The notes: generated by a model not told the origin, from the sequence alone. Counted from the stretch's first letter, positions 18,074-27,120 are shown. The stretch: 64,000 nucleotides of DNA from Hyphomicrobium sp. (GCF_003987855.1 NZ_RXIZ01000007.1:194477-258476); one strand, 5' to 3'. A program made the numbers and translations.

Positions 18074-18085
18074 GTCTTATAAGAC
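18074..18085. promoter_or_regulatory. Palindrome upstream of catalase
   Basis: GTCTTATAAGAC is a perfect 12-base palindrome 78-89 bases upstream of the catalase start. TTCTTATT occurs on both sides (18046 and 18088). The position suits a repressor or activator site, but I cannot assign the regulator. Confidence 0.35.
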
Positions 18086-18122
18086 ATTCTTATTGGACGA
18101 GCGCTCGATAGTTCGTTGGCCT

Positions 18123-18794
18123 TTACCGTTTTTTCTGATTGGGCTCTGCGTTCCTACCATACGCTTTGAATAGCTGGGCAATCTTGAGCATCTCGGCGTC
18201 ATCCAGAAGGTTCACGGCGCCGAGCGTGAGTACTTTGTAGTACTGCTCGGCCAGAACTTCCACCTCATGCGCAATCTCGAGCGCATGTGACAGCGAAACC
18301 CCGCACGCGATCTGGCCGTGATTGGCCATCAGACAGGCGTCACGTTCGCGAAGTCCCGCCGCAACGTTGCGAGCGAGTTCTTCCGTTCCGAACGTCGCGT
18401 AAGGCACGCAAGGGATGTCTTTGCCGCCAACGGCACCAACCATGTAGTGGAACGGCGGTATCGGCTTATGTGCGCAGGCGAGAACCGTTGCGTGCATGGA
18501 ATGCGCGTGGACGAGCGCGTTGCGATCGGGGCGCGCCCCATAGGCAGCGAGATGGAATTGCCATTCGCTCGATGGCTTCAGCTGGCCTTCAGAGACACTG
18601 CCGTCCGCCGCGACGAAAACAATGTCGTCGGGCTCGGTATCTTCGTATCGTTTACCCGTGGGCGTGATCAGCATCCCCGTCTCAAAACGGCACGAGACGT
18701 TACCCGATCGTCCCGGCGAGAGACCCGATCTGCTCATGGCAAGAGCCGTCGAGATGATCTCTTTCCTCAGGGATTTTTCGCTGAGCTGCTTCAC
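18123..18794 (-). CDS. ald2: Class II (FucA-type) aldolase, probable methylthioribulose-1-phosphate aldolase Ald2
   Basis: A zinc-dependent class II aldolase, 223 residues, closely resembling E. coli fuculose-phosphate aldolase. Landmarks are SGNVSCR, TPTGKRYEDTEPDDIV, the catalytic Glu in KPSSEWQFHLAAY, the zinc ligands HAHSMH and a further His in ANHGQIACG, and Tyr in PPFHYMVGA. The GTG at 18794 is two bases after the mtnA stop, so the pair is coupled. Next to mtnA and mtnP the likely substrate is 5-methylthioribulose-1-phosphate, giving DHAP plus methylthioacetaldehyde (DHAP shunt). The related dehydratase MtnB is the alternative, but mtnC and mtnD are not nearby. Confidence 0.75.
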   Translation of the reverse strand: MKQLSEKSLRKEIISTALAMSRSGLSPGRSGNVSCRFETGMLITPTGKRYEDTEPDDIVFVAADGSVSEGQLKPSSEWQFHLAAYGARPDRNALVHAHSMHATVLACAHKPIPPFHYMVGAVGGKDIPCVPYATFGTEELARNVAAGLRERDACLMANHGQIACGVSLSHALEIAHEVEVLAEQYYKVLTLGAVNLLDDAEMLKIAQLFKAYGRNAEPNQKKR

Positions 18795-18796
18795 GG

Positions 18797-19897
18797 TCAG
18801 GCCGCCGCGCTGCTTTTTTCCGGATAGAGGGATAGGAGCCCCTCCCGCGAAGCGGCGCAAATTCCGCGCTCCGTAATGAAGCCCGTGACGAGCCGTGCGG
18901 GTGTCACGTCGAACGCCGGATTACGCGCGTGCGTGCCCTCCGCTGAAATGAGCACCGAGCCCACGTCTCCATTCGGTAACCGGCCCTGCACCCGCAGCAC
19001 TTCCTCCTCGCTCCGCTCTTCGATGGGAATATCGCTTCCTTTGGATGTTCGCCAATCGATGGTCGAATAAGGAAGCGCCACGTAGAACGGCACGCGGGTA
19101 TCGTGTGCCGCAAGCGCTTTGAGGTACGTGCCGATCTTGTTGGCCACGTCGCCATTGGCGGTGACGCGATCCGTTCCCACGATAACGAGATCGACGCTGC
19201 CCTGCTGCATGAAATGCCCACCGGCATTGTCTGAGATGAGACTATGCGGCACGCCATGTTGAAGAAGCTCGAACGCTGTTAGCGCCGCCCCCTGATTGCG
19301 CGGTCGCGTTTCATCAACCCAGACATGGACGCGAATACCCGCATCGTGCGCGTGATAGATCGGCGAAGTCGCCGTACCCCAGTCGACGCAAGCGAGCCAG
19401 CCGGCATTGCAATGCGTGAGAACATTTACGGGCTGACCACCCTTTTTGAGTGAGATCTCCTGGATGAGCTTGAGCCCGTTGACACCGATCAGACGGCAGG
19501 TCTCGATATCTTCCTCGGCAAGCTCAGCGGCGCGCGCATACGCGGCCACGGCGCGAAGGCTCGGCGCGAGCGGCAGCAAGGTCATCCGCAGATCTTCGAG
19601 CGCCCAGCGCAAATTGACTGCCGTCGGCCGCTGTTCGGCGAGATAGGATACGGCTCTTTCCAGGCTGGCGTCCGAAGCATCAACGCGCATCGCCAGCGCC
19701 ACTCCATATGCGGCCGTCACTCCGATCAACGGTGCGCCGCGCACCTGCATAGACTTGATGGCCCGCGCAGCATCTTCGACCGTCCGCAGCGGTAGACGGA
19801 CAATCCGATGTGGCAACAGCGTCTGATCGATAATCCCGATCGACCATCCATCCGGCTCGAGCCAGATCGTTCGCGATGGCACTCCGTCAAGCTTCAT
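18797..19897 (-). CDS. mtnA: S-methyl-5-thioribose-1-phosphate isomerase
   Basis: Converts methylthioribose-1-phosphate to methylthioribulose-1-phosphate in MTA salvage. The 366-residue protein carries the catalytic Cys in LTHCNAGWLAC, the catalytic Asp in IVGTDRVTANGDVANKIGTY, and MQVRGAPLIGVTAAYGVA near the N-terminus, all typical of true MtnA rather than the eIF2B relatives. Its 5' end overlaps the hydrolase gene by 11 bases and its 3' end nearly touches the aldolase gene, so it is the centre of a coupled operon. Confidence 0.95.
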   Translation of the reverse strand: MKLDGVPSRTIWLEPDGWSIGIIDQTLLPHRIVRLPLRTVEDAARAIKSMQVRGAPLIGVTAAYGVALAMRVDASDASLERAVSYLAEQRPTAVNLRWALEDLRMTLLPLAPSLRAVAAYARAAELAEEDIETCRLIGVNGLKLIQEISLKKGGQPVNVLTHCNAGWLACVDWGTATSPIYHAHDAGIRVHVWVDETRPRNQGAALTAFELLQHGVPHSLISDNAGGHFMQQGSVDLVIVGTDRVTANGDVANKIGTYLKALAAHDTRVPFYVALPYSTIDWRTSKGSDIPIEERSEEEVLRVQGRLPNGDVGSVLISAEGTHARNPAFDVTPARLVTGFITERGICAASREGLLSLYPEKSSAAA

Positions 19898-20597
19898 AAC
19901 GAGCCTCTGCAGTTGATCTTACAAAATGGATGATCTCGGCCGCCGCCTCGGCGGCGCGGGTTTGAAGCAGCATATGCGCTCCCGGTATGATGATCATGCG
20001 TGCACGACCCTTATCGCATACCGCGCTCTGGATCAGCGACTTTCGCACCAGCCAGTCACTGCGGCCGTGCAGCACAAGAACCGGACAGCTGAGTTTTTGA
20101 AACTCGCTCCGCACATCGACATCCGCTATGGCGCGAAGCCGGGCGGTACGCACGGCACGCGGCAGAGTCCTGACAATCTCGTCGACCTTGGCTTCGAGTT
20201 CGGCATCGCCGTATTGACCCATGAGGATGGCGTTGCGAATGTGCGGAGGCGTCGTCTGCGGATCGACGCGCGCGGCCCGCCGGATCAGCCAGCGCGGCCA
20301 GGGATTTTTGACGAACGTCGCCGCGAGCACCACGCCCCTGACTTGCTTGCGCAGCTGGCTCGCCACCCGGACGGCGACCGGCCCTGAAAAGGACTCCCCA
20401 ACTAAAAACACCTGGCCGCTACCGACTTCTCTGCGGGCGATCTCGGTGTAGCCGCCGTACCCCAGGGATGCGTCCTGCGGATAGCGAACCACCTTCACCT
20501 CAAGGCTGGGCTGAAGCTGGGGTACGAGCCTATCGAACAAGTCCCCCGTGCCGTCCAGGCCTGGGAGGAGCACGATCTCTGGCGCACCGCTGGCCAT
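19887..20597 (-). CDS. Alpha/beta hydrolase in the MTA salvage operon
   Basis: A 236-residue single-domain alpha/beta hydrolase. The N-terminus has LLPGLDGTGDLFDRL, the nucleophile elbow is VGESFSGPVAV, the acid Asp is near VLHGRSDWLV and the His is in IPGAHMLLQ. No signal peptide is visible. It overlaps mtnA by 11 bases and follows the zinc-ribbon gene by one base. Substrate unknown: an esterase or thioesterase acting on a methylthio intermediate is conceivable but is only a guess from position. Confidence 0.85.
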   Translation of the reverse strand: MASGAPEIVLLPGLDGTGDLFDRLVPQLQPSLEVKVVRYPQDASLGYGGYTEIARREVGSGQVFLVGESFSGPVAVRVASQLRKQVRGVVLAATFVKNPWPRWLIRRAARVDPQTTPPHIRNAILMGQYGDAELEAKVDEIVRTLPRAVRTARLRAIADVDVRSEFQKLSCPVLVLHGRSDWLVRKSLIQSAVCDKGRARMIIIPGAHMLLQTRAAEAAAEIIHFVRSTAEARYEA

Positions 20598-20598
20598 C

Positions 20599-20820
20599 TC
20601 AATAATTCGTAGGGCCGGGCAGAGGTATCTGGATCGCGGCGTCCAGGCCGCAAGCTTTGCAATTCAGCGCATACCACTCCGAGTAAGGCCGCGCTGACCG
20701 ATCGATGATCTCTAGTCCCGGCGCATGGCAGGCGGGGCACGTTTGGCGCACGCCAGCGTCGGTTCGCCAAGCTGCGATCCGATCGAGCGCGTCAGAGAGA
20801 TGTTCGCCTGCAAGGTCCAA
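20599..20820 (-). CDS. Small zinc-ribbon protein
   Basis: A 73-residue protein with two CxxC pairs, C28/C31 in TCPACHAPG and C54/C57 in NCKACG, which should bind one zinc. The rest is short, with a helix at the N-terminus (MDLAGEHLSDALDRIAAW). It sits nine bases after the apt stop and immediately before the hydrolase, so it is expressed with the salvage genes. I do not recognise a named family. A protein-interaction or RNA-binding role would be typical of such ribbons. Confidence 0.65.
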   Translation of the reverse strand: MDLAGEHLSDALDRIAAWRTDAGVRQTCPACHAPGLEIIDRSARPYSEWYALNCKACGLDAAIQIPLPGPTNY

Positions 20821-20829
20821 ATCTGATCT

Positions 20830-21369
20830 CTAATGCCCGCCGAAAGCGATAAGCGCGTGGCTCATTATGCCAAGATCGTCGAGCCGCTTCATGCCTCCGA
20901 GATCCGGCAGATCGACGATGAAAGTTGCGCCAGCCACCTTCCCGCCGGAACGTTGAATGAGCTTTACCGCCGCCTCCGCGGTACCGCCGGTCGCGATAAG
21001 ATCGTCGACCACCAGCACGCGAGACCCTTTCTCGAAGGCGTCCTCGTGTACTTCAATGACGTCGACGCCGTACTCGAGCGTATATTCCTGCCCGATCGTC
21101 TTCCACGGCAGCTTGCCTTTTTTCCGGATCGGAATGAAGCCACATTCGAGGCGGTCTGCGATTGCACCCCCGAGAATGAAGCCGCGCGCTTCGATGCCGG
21201 CAACGGCGTCGATCTTCATGTCCTCGAACGGCTTGGTCATGCCTTTGATCGCCTTTTTCAGCCCTTTCGGGTCGGAAAGAAGCGTCGTGATATCTCGAAA
21301 CATGATGCCGGGCTTAGGGTAATCAGGGATCGTACGGATAAGATCTGCGAGGCCGTCCAGGTTCTTCAC
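20830..21369 (-). CDS. apt: Adenine phosphoribosyltransferase
   Basis: Converts adenine and PRPP to AMP. The 179-residue protein starts near LADLIRTIPDYPKPGIMFRD, with EARGFILGGAIADRL and the PRPP loop VLVVDDLIATGGTAEAA. Among several possible starts, the GTG at 21369 has GGGAG eight bases upstream. In this cluster it would recycle adenine released by MtnP. It is followed closely by the zinc-ribbon gene. Confidence 0.95.
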   Translation of the reverse strand: MKNLDGLADLIRTIPDYPKPGIMFRDITTLLSDPKGLKKAIKGMTKPFEDMKIDAVAGIEARGFILGGAIADRLECGFIPIRKKGKLPWKTIGQEYTLEYGVDVIEVHEDAFEKGSRVLVVDDLIATGGTAEAAVKLIQRSGGKVAGATFIVDLPDLGGMKRLDDLGIMSHALIAFGGH

Positions 21370-21499
21370 GTGCTCCACTCCCGCCAAATTGACGGCGCAA
21401 AATAGCAATATCCCTGACTTCTAGGTAGATTTTGAGCAACGCTGTCGTGCTGAATCATTTAGCACCTTCAGAACGTCTTTTTGCTCGAGGGACAACGCG

Positions 21500-21943
21500 A
21501 TGGCAGCGCAAGTAAGCTCCGCTGTGACCGGATCAGACTTCGACCCCCTGTCCGATGAGACCGAGGACCTCCCAAGAACGTTGAGGCGCGAAAAGGAAGC
21601 CCGGGCTCGCGAGGCGCGCGAACGGGCAGCCCAGGAGCGGGCCGCCGCGCCCACGCTTTCAATGGGAACCGACGAACGCCCGCGTCCGCAACCTCAGATC
21701 TACGCCTCTGCCGACTTCAGCCCCGACCCGGCCGCCGGTCCTGCCCAAAATTTGATGCCGGCGACGGTGCGAAACATCGACGTGCCTTTTCAGCACCTGG
21801 TTTTGTTTTTCCTGAAGGCTGTCTTTGCCAGCATCCCGGCCCTGATCTTGCTCACGGTGGTGCTGTGGACGCTCGGCGCGTTGCTCGAACTCGCCTTTCC
21901 CTGGCTGATCAAGATGAAGATCCTGATCAGCTTCCCCAACTAG
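21500..21943 (+). CDS. Membrane protein of unknown function with charged N-terminus
   Basis: A 147-residue protein facing the other way within the salvage cluster. Residues 1-60 are highly charged and probably helical (TLRREKEARAREARERAAQE), followed by a Pro-rich stretch and a hydrophobic segment near residues 100-135 (LVLFFLKAVFASIPALILL and onwards) that could span the membrane once or as a hairpin. Upstream is the divergent apt promoter region; its stop is ten bases from the mtnP stop. No family recognised. Confidence 0.7.
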   Translation: MAAQVSSAVTGSDFDPLSDETEDLPRTLRREKEARAREARERAAQERAAAPTLSMGTDERPRPQPQIYASADFSPDPAAGPAQNLMPATVRNIDVPFQHLVLFFLKAVFASIPALILLTVVLWTLGALLELAFPWLIKMKILISFPN

Positions 21944-21952
21944 CCGCGCTTT

Positions 21953-22825
21953 TTACAGCAGCACGCGGCCGGCGATGGCATCCAGCTTCTTCATGAGCTC
22001 GGGGTCCCGCGCCTCCGCCGGCGTGATGAGGGCAACCTCCAGCGCACGATCCGAACCGATCGGGCATGCGGGATGCTCGCGCGGGAAGTCACGCGCCAAA
22101 TGGGCGACGAGCCGCTGCGCCTTCTCGGTATTCTGGTGCATGACGGCGATGATGGACGCCACGTCGACGTCTGCATGGTCGCTGTGCCAGCAATCGTAAT
22201 CCGTGACCATCGCCACGCTCGCGTAGCAAATTTCAGCCTCGCGGGCGAGCTTGGCTTCCGGCATGTTGGTCATGCCGATGACATCGCAGCCCCAGGAACG
22301 ATAAAGGTTGCTCTCCGCCCGAGTGGAAAACTGCGGTCCTTCCATGGCGAGATAGATGCCGCCCTTGTGCACCTTGATCTTCTCTGCTTTCGCGGATTTC
22401 TCCAGCGCCTTGGTCAGCAGGGGACTGATCGGATCGCCCATAGCCACATGCGCGACGCAGCCATTCCCGAAGAACGACTTCTCCCGCGCGAACGTTCGGT
22501 CGATGAACTGGTCCGGCAGCACGAAATCGCCGGGCTTATATTTCTTCTTGAGCGAGCCGCACGCCGATACCGAAATCAGGTCGGTAACGCCTGCACGCTT
22601 CAACGCGTCGATGTTTGCACGGTAATTGATGCCCGTCGGCGACAGCTTATGGCCGCGTCCATGGCGCGGCAGGAATCGGATCGGTAGCCCGTCGATGTCG
22701 GCGAAGAGAATTTCATCTGACGGCGCCCCCCATGGGCTCTCGATCGCCTTCCACTCCGCATTGGCAAGACCTGGCAGATGATAAAAGCCGCTGCCGCCGA
22801 CGATCCCCAAAACCGATGCCGTCAT
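21953..22825 (-). CDS. mtnP: S-methyl-5'-thioadenosine phosphorylase
   Basis: Phosphorolyses MTA to adenine and methylthioribose-1-phosphate. The 290-residue PNP-family protein starts VLGIVGGSGFYHLPGL. It has the phosphate-binding FLPRHGRGHKLSPTGINYRAN and the MTAP segments YLAMEGPQFSTRAES and VIGMTNMPEAKLAREAEICY. The ATG at 22825 gives the standard N-terminus. Its products are the substrates of Apt and MtnA encoded next to it. It sits directly downstream of the petABC terminator. Confidence 0.95.
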   Translation of the reverse strand: MTASVLGIVGGSGFYHLPGLANAEWKAIESPWGAPSDEILFADIDGLPIRFLPRHGRGHKLSPTGINYRANIDALKRAGVTDLISVSACGSLKKKYKPGDFVLPDQFIDRTFAREKSFFGNGCVAHVAMGDPISPLLTKALEKSAKAEKIKVHKGGIYLAMEGPQFSTRAESNLYRSWGCDVIGMTNMPEAKLAREAEICYASVAMVTDYDCWHSDHADVDVASIIAVMHQNTEKAQRLVAHLARDFPREHPACPIGSDRALEVALITPAEARDPELMKKLDAIAGRVLL

Positions 22826-22858
22826 TTCCGTGTACTCCGTCTGCCAGCGCACATCCCC

Positions 22859-22892
22859 AAAAAAGAAAGAAGGCCACGCACGCGTGACCTTC
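22859..22892 (-). terminator. Terminator of the petABC operon
   Basis: On the minus strand GAAGGTCACG pairs with CGTGGCCTTC around a CGTG loop, followed by TTTCTTTTTT. It lies about 30 bases after the cytochrome c1 stop and is one of the strongest Rho-independent signals in the window. Confidence 0.9.
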
Positions 22893-22922
22893 CAGTTTGC
22901 AAATCGTCACAAGTGCTCTGGG

Positions 22923-23783
22923 TCAGTGCTTGATGCCGGCCCAGATGCGCTTCTTGCCCAAATAGAGCAAGCCGGTGGTGACGATCAGATAAAGAATGAC
23001 CTGCCACCCGATCCGCTTGCGCGTATCGAGCGAGGGGTCAGCCGCCCATGACAGAAATGCGACAACGTCCTTCGCATAATTGTCGACCGTGGACGGGGTC
23101 CCGTCCTGGTAAGCGACCACGCCATCGGACAGGGGTGGCGGCATGCTGATTTGATGACCCGGGAAGACCTTGTTGTAGTATTTGCCGTCCGTGAGCTTGA
23201 AGTCAGCCGGTGGATCGGCAAATCCCGTCAGCAGGCCATAGACATAATCGGCCCCGCCCTCCTGGTACGCCTCGGCAATATCGCCCAGCATCAGGAACGG
23301 ATGGACCCACCAGCTCGGATTGCGCTCGACGTTGCGGGCGCGAGCGATCAACGAAAGGTCAGGCGGCAGGGCTCCGTTCTGAGCCGCCCGCGCTTCCTTG
23401 TCGTTGTGATAGGGCCCCCGGATCGGATCGGATAAAAGCGGCGGCCGCTCGAACATCTTGCCTTCGTCGTTAGGCCCATCGGTGATCTGGTTGGGCCAAG
23501 TCTTAGCGAGTTCCTTCACGGCATCCTGTGGGAATTCCGGACCGCCCGGCTGCACGAGGTTACGGAAGGCGATGTGCTTTAGGCCATGACAGGCCGAGCA
23601 GACTTCCTTGTAGACCTGGAAGCCGCGCTGGAGCTGCGCTTTGTCGAATTGGCCGGTAAATCCCGAGAAGACCCACTTTTGCCGGGCAACCTCGGCGTGA
23701 CCGCCCTCTTCTGCCGACACGGAGGCGGCGGCGAGAACGACGGACAATGCGAACATGAGCGTGAGCGAGATGCGATGTTTCAT
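22923..23783 (-). CDS. petC: Ubiquinol-cytochrome c reductase, cytochrome c1
   Basis: The c-type cytochrome of the bc1 complex. The 286-residue precursor has a Sec signal peptide (LTLMFALSVVLAAASVSA), haem attachment CSACH in VCSACHGLKHIAF, and the axial Met in GHQISMPPPL. A C-terminal membrane anchor lies near residues 260-280 (WQVILYLIVTTGLLYLG). It is the third gene of petABC and is separate from cytochrome b, unlike the fused fbcH of Bradyrhizobium. Confidence 0.95.
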   Translation of the reverse strand: MKHRISLTLMFALSVVLAAASVSAEEGGHAEVARQKWVFSGFTGQFDKAQLQRGFQVYKEVCSACHGLKHIAFRNLVQPGGPEFPQDAVKELAKTWPNQITDGPNDEGKMFERPPLLSDPIRGPYHNDKEARAAQNGALPPDLSLIARARNVERNPSWWVHPFLMLGDIAEAYQEGGADYVYGLLTGFADPPADFKLTDGKYYNKVFPGHQISMPPPLSDGVVAYQDGTPSTVDNYAKDVVAFLSWAADPSLDTRKRIGWQVILYLIVTTGLLYLGKKRIWAGIKH

Positions 23784-23794
23784 GGTGCCCTCCC

Positions 23795-25111
23795 TCACCG
23801 CTTTTCTGGCGCGGCGGCAGCGCCAGATGGCAGCCCTCCGCCACCTTCGCCAAGTACGGCCTCAGTTATCGAGCGCGGCATCCGGCGGGGCGTTTCGATC
23901 AGGCCGACGATCGGCATCACGGCCAGAAAGAAGAGGAAATAGCAAACCGTGAAGATCTGCGCCGCGAAGACATAGACGCCCTCCGCAGGCTTCGATCCGA
24001 GGTAGCCCAGCGCCACGCAGGTGAAGACGAAGAACCAGAAGAACCACTTGAAGATCGGCCGGTACTTCGCCGACCGGATGCGCGACGTGTCGAGCCACGG
24101 CGCGAACGCGATGATGATTACGGCTGAAAACATCGCGATCACGCCACACAGCTTCGCGTATTGGCCGAGCGGTATTCCCAGGAACGAACTCGTGAATGCC
24201 CGAAGTATCGCGTAGAACGGCAGGAAGTACCATTCAGGCACGATATGCGGCGGCGTCACCAGCGGATTGGCTTCGATGTAGTTGTCCGCGTGTCCAAGGT
24301 AATCCGGCACGAAGAAAACGAACCACGCGTAAATCAGCAGGAAGGCAAATATACCGACCGCGTCCTTCGACGTCGCGTAGGGATGCATCGGAACCGTGTC
24401 GCTCGGCTCCTTGAGGTCGAGGCCTGTCGGATTGTTCTGGCCAGCGATGTGCAACGCCCAGATATGGAGCCCCACCACCGCAGTCAGGATGAAGGGCAAG
24501 AGGTAGTGCAGCGAAAAGAAGCGATTGAGCGTCACGCCAGAGACGGCGTACCCGCCCCAAAGCCATTCGACGATCGCCGTCCCGAGCCCATTGTAGATCG
24601 TGTCGAGCGCCGAGAAGAGGTTGGTGATGACCGTCACGCCCCAGAAGCTCATCTGCCCCCATGGCAGCGTGTAGCCCATGAACGCGGTTGCCATCATCAA
24701 CAGCATGATGAGCACGCCGAGAATCCAGAGAACTTCACGCGGGGCCTTGTATGACCCGTAGTACATGCCGCGGAAGATATGAATGAAGACGGCTAGGAAG
24801 AACATCGACGCGCCGACCGAATGGAAGTCGCGTAGCATCCACCCGTAGTTTACGTCGCGGCGAATTTGTTCGATGGAATCGAACGCGGCTGTTGCGCTCG
24901 GCTGGTAGTGCATCGCAAGCACGACCCCCGTCGCGATCTGGCCGACCAGGATCAACGTCAGAATTCCGCCGAACGTCCAAAGATAATTGAGATTGCGCGG
25001 CGTCGGATAGTCGATGAACTGGTTCTTCATCATCCGCGCGATGGGGAGGCGCTCGTCCATCCACTTCCCCCAGCGCGACGTCGGCACGTAATTCGAGGTA
25101 TGGCCACCCAT
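23795..25111 (-). CDS. petB: Ubiquinol-cytochrome c reductase, cytochrome b
   Basis: The di-haem quinone-reacting subunit of bc1, 438 residues with eight membrane helices. Haem ligands lie in the [19 protein letters not shown] helix and in [20 protein letters not shown]. The Qo-site PEWY motif is in [15 protein letters not shown], and [13 protein letters not shown] is conserved. The spacing to petA is 14 bases and to petC 11 bases, so the three form one transcript. Confidence 0.97.
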   Translation of the reverse strand: MGGHTSNYVPTSRWGKWMDERLPIARMMKNQFIDYPTPRNLNYLWTFGGILTLILVGQIATGVVLAMHYQPSATAAFDSIEQIRRDVNYGWMLRDFHSVGASMFFLAVFIHIFRGMYYGSYKAPREVLWILGVLIMLLMMATAFMGYTLPWGQMSFWGVTVITNLFSALDTIYNGLGTAIVEWLWGGYAVSGVTLNRFFSLHYLLPFILTAVVGLHIWALHIAGQNNPTGLDLKEPSDTVPMHPYATSKDAVGIFAFLLIYAWFVFFVPDYLGHADNYIEANPLVTPPHIVPEWYFLPFYAILRAFTSSFLGIPLGQYAKLCGVIAMFSAVIIIAFAPWLDTSRIRSAKYRPIFKWFFWFFVFTCVALGYLGSKPAEGVYVFAAQIFTVCYFLFFLAVMPIVGLIETPRRMPRSITEAVLGEGGGGLPSGAAAAPEKR

Positions 25112-25125
25112 TGTGCTCTCTCCCC

Positions 25126-25713
25126 CTAGCCGATCTTGATCTTGCTATCGGTCATGAACGCGTAGGGCGGCACCTCTAAGTTTCTTGGCGCGGGACCTTT
25201 ACGAATTCGTCCGGACGTATCGTATTGCGAGCCATGGCATGGGCAGAACCAGCCGCCGAACTCGCCGCGCTCGTCTCCGAAAGCCTGACCTTTTGGAATG
25301 CACCCTAGATGCGTGCAGATGCCGATCAGCACGATCCAGTTTTCGTGCCCTTTGATCGTACGATTGGCGTCGGTCGCTAGATCATCCTGAGGCAGGTTCT
25401 CGTTGCGGGCGAGATCATCGGGCAGCGTCTTCACGTTGACGTTTTCCGCGGCCTCGACCTCCGACTTCGTCCTGTTACGGATGAAGATCGGCTTGCCGCG
25501 CCACATCACCGTCAGCGCCTGCCCCTCTTTCACAGGAGCTAGATCGACCTCTACAGACGACAGCGCCATCGTGCTGGCGTCTGGGTTCATTTGTTGGATG
25601 AACGGCCACAGGAGAGACGCGGCGCCGATCGCGGCGAACGCGTTGCCGGCGACCACCAGGAAATCCCGGCGGCCCGGCTCCAAGGCATCAGTGCTCAACG
25701 CAGCCTCCAGCAT
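25126..25713 (-). CDS. petA: Ubiquinol-cytochrome c reductase, Rieske iron-sulfur subunit
   Basis: Carries the 2Fe-2S cluster that takes electrons from ubiquinol. The 195-residue protein has a twin-arginine signal anchor ([11 protein letters not shown] followed by a hydrophobic stretch), box I CTHLGC and box [11 protein letters not shown] for cluster ligation. It is the first gene of petABC, and the 220-base region upstream, shared with trmL, should hold the promoter. Regulation by the PetR-like system at 1.2 kb is plausible by homology only. Confidence 0.97.
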   Translation of the reverse strand: MLEAALSTDALEPGRRDFLVVAGNAFAAIGAASLLWPFIQQMNPDASTMALSSVEVDLAPVKEGQALTVMWRGKPIFIRNRTKSEVEAAENVNVKTLPDDLARNENLPQDDLATDANRTIKGHENWIVLIGICTHLGCIPKGQAFGDERGEFGGWFCPCHGSQYDTSGRIRKGPAPRNLEVPPYAFMTDSKIKIG

Positions 25714-25936
25714 TGGGGAACCAAGCCCGCAGACTTTGCTGGCACGCTCGAGGTGTCCTCTCGCTGGCCTAACTGCCTGATTATTGGGCTGTAGTTCGTT
25801 CGTTTTCTTCCCTTGCCGATGCTTTTGCCAGCGTTTGACATCTCAAGCAACGGATTCCGCGACATAAAGCGAGAGGCAATTTAGCGCATCGGTCGTAGTG
25901 GACACAAACCCAACTTGAGAAGCAGACCAAACGCTG

Positions 25937-26404
25937 ATGCGCATCGCTCTCTATCAGCCTGACATCGCCCAGAATACCGGGACGATTCTTCGCCTCGCCG
26001 CGTGCTTCGGCATCCCCGCCGACGTCATCGGCCCAACTGGGTTCGACATGAGCGACCGGTCGCTGAAGCGAGCGGCGCTCGACTATCTGCCCTTCGTTGA
26101 TCTGACGCGGCACACGAGCTTCGAAACGTACCTTGCCAATCGCATGGGATCTTCGCCCGGGCGAATCGTGCTCCTGACGACGAAGGCCACGTTGGCCCAC
26201 ACGGCATTCTCATTCCGCCCCGATGACACGCTCATGCTCGGCCGCGAAAGTGCCGGCGTTCCGGACCACGTGCACGAGCTTGCAGATGCCCGCGTCACCA
26301 TCCCGATGCGGCCCGGCCTGCGATCCCTCAACGTGGCCGTCGCTACGGCGATGGTGCTAGGTGAGGCGCTCCGGCAAACGAACGGCTTTCCCGACAGTCC
26401 CTGA
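25937..26404 (+). CDS. trmL: tRNA (cytidine/uridine-34-2'-O)-methyltransferase
   Basis: A SPOUT-class methyltransferase that 2'-O-methylates the wobble base of tRNA-Leu isoacceptors. At 155 residues it has the family's length, beginning MRIALYQPDIAQNTGTILRL. The trefoil-knot SAM site is LMLGRESAGVPDHV and MRPGLRSLNVAVATAMVLGE. It is divergent from petA, a common neighbour arrangement in alphaproteobacteria. Confidence 0.93.
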   Translation: MRIALYQPDIAQNTGTILRLAACFGIPADVIGPTGFDMSDRSLKRAALDYLPFVDLTRHTSFETYLANRMGSSPGRIVLLTTKATLAHTAFSFRPDDTLMLGRESAGVPDHVHELADARVTIPMRPGLRSLNVAVATAMVLGEALRQTNGFPDSP

Positions 26405-26430
26405 CGCCGACCCTGTCGCACACGTGACAC

Positions 26431-27120
26431 GTGGATAGCGCAAGTCTGACGGATCGCATTGCCTGTCCGCAGACGTTCATGCCGATCGATCGAATTTTGA
26501 CCATAGCCGGCGCGATGTCTGCGCTGCTGCTGATTGCGGGAATGATCGCCGGCAGAACCAATAGTGCCTGGCGGATCTGGCCGGCCCCGCCTGTCGGATC
26601 GGTGAAGAGCTTTATATTCTGGACGCTCTTTCGTACCGCGAACATAGCTGCGCTCGTCATCGCTGTAGAACGGGTGGTATCGGCGCCTTTCAATGCACTG
26701 ACACCATTTCGAGTCGGTCTCGCAGGCATCGCGTTCCTTGCGGGTATAGCCTACGTCTACACGCTCTGGTCGCTCGGCCGCAAAGCAACCTATTGCCAGG
26801 CGAGCGGACTAGCGACCGAAGGCGTCTACCGATGGACGCGCAATCCGCAGTACTCAACAGCGATCTTGGCCTTCACGACGCTAGGACTTGCCGCGTGGAG
26901 TTTGGACGCAACCGGGCTCGCCGGCGCGGTGGTCCTTGTCTACGCGATGATGGCGCGTACGGAGGAACCCTGGCTCGAAGCGCGATACGGCACAGCGTAT
27001 CTTAAGTATAAGGCCGACGTGCCCCGCTTCTTCAACGCACGTCACGCAGTAAGCGAGGTGCGGGCACTGCTGTCTGAAAAAGTGCCCGCCTTCGCAGGCG
27101 GACACCGCAACAAGCGTTAG
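26431..27120 (+). CDS. Isoprenylcysteine carboxyl methyltransferase-like membrane protein
   Basis: A 229-residue integral membrane protein with four or five hydrophobic segments and a C-terminal methyltransferase-type signature: TEGVYRWTRNPQYS, then RTEEPWLEARYGTAYLKYK. That pattern is shared by ICMT and phospholipid N-methyltransferase-like proteins (NnrU/PEMT group). The start is GTG 26431, or ATG 26479 which still precedes the first membrane segment. Bacteria lack prenylated CaaX proteins, so the substrate is unknown and could be a lipid. Confidence 0.75.
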   Translation: MDSASLTDRIACPQTFMPIDRILTIAGAMSALLLIAGMIAGRTNSAWRIWPAPPVGSVKSFIFWTLFRTANIAALVIAVERVVSAPFNALTPFRVGLAGIAFLAGIAYVYTLWSLGRKATYCQASGLATEGVYRWTRNPQYSTAILAFTTLGLAAWSLDATGLAGAVVLVYAMMARTEEPWLEARYGTAYLKYKADVPRFFNARHAVSEVRALLSEKVPAFAGGHRNKR

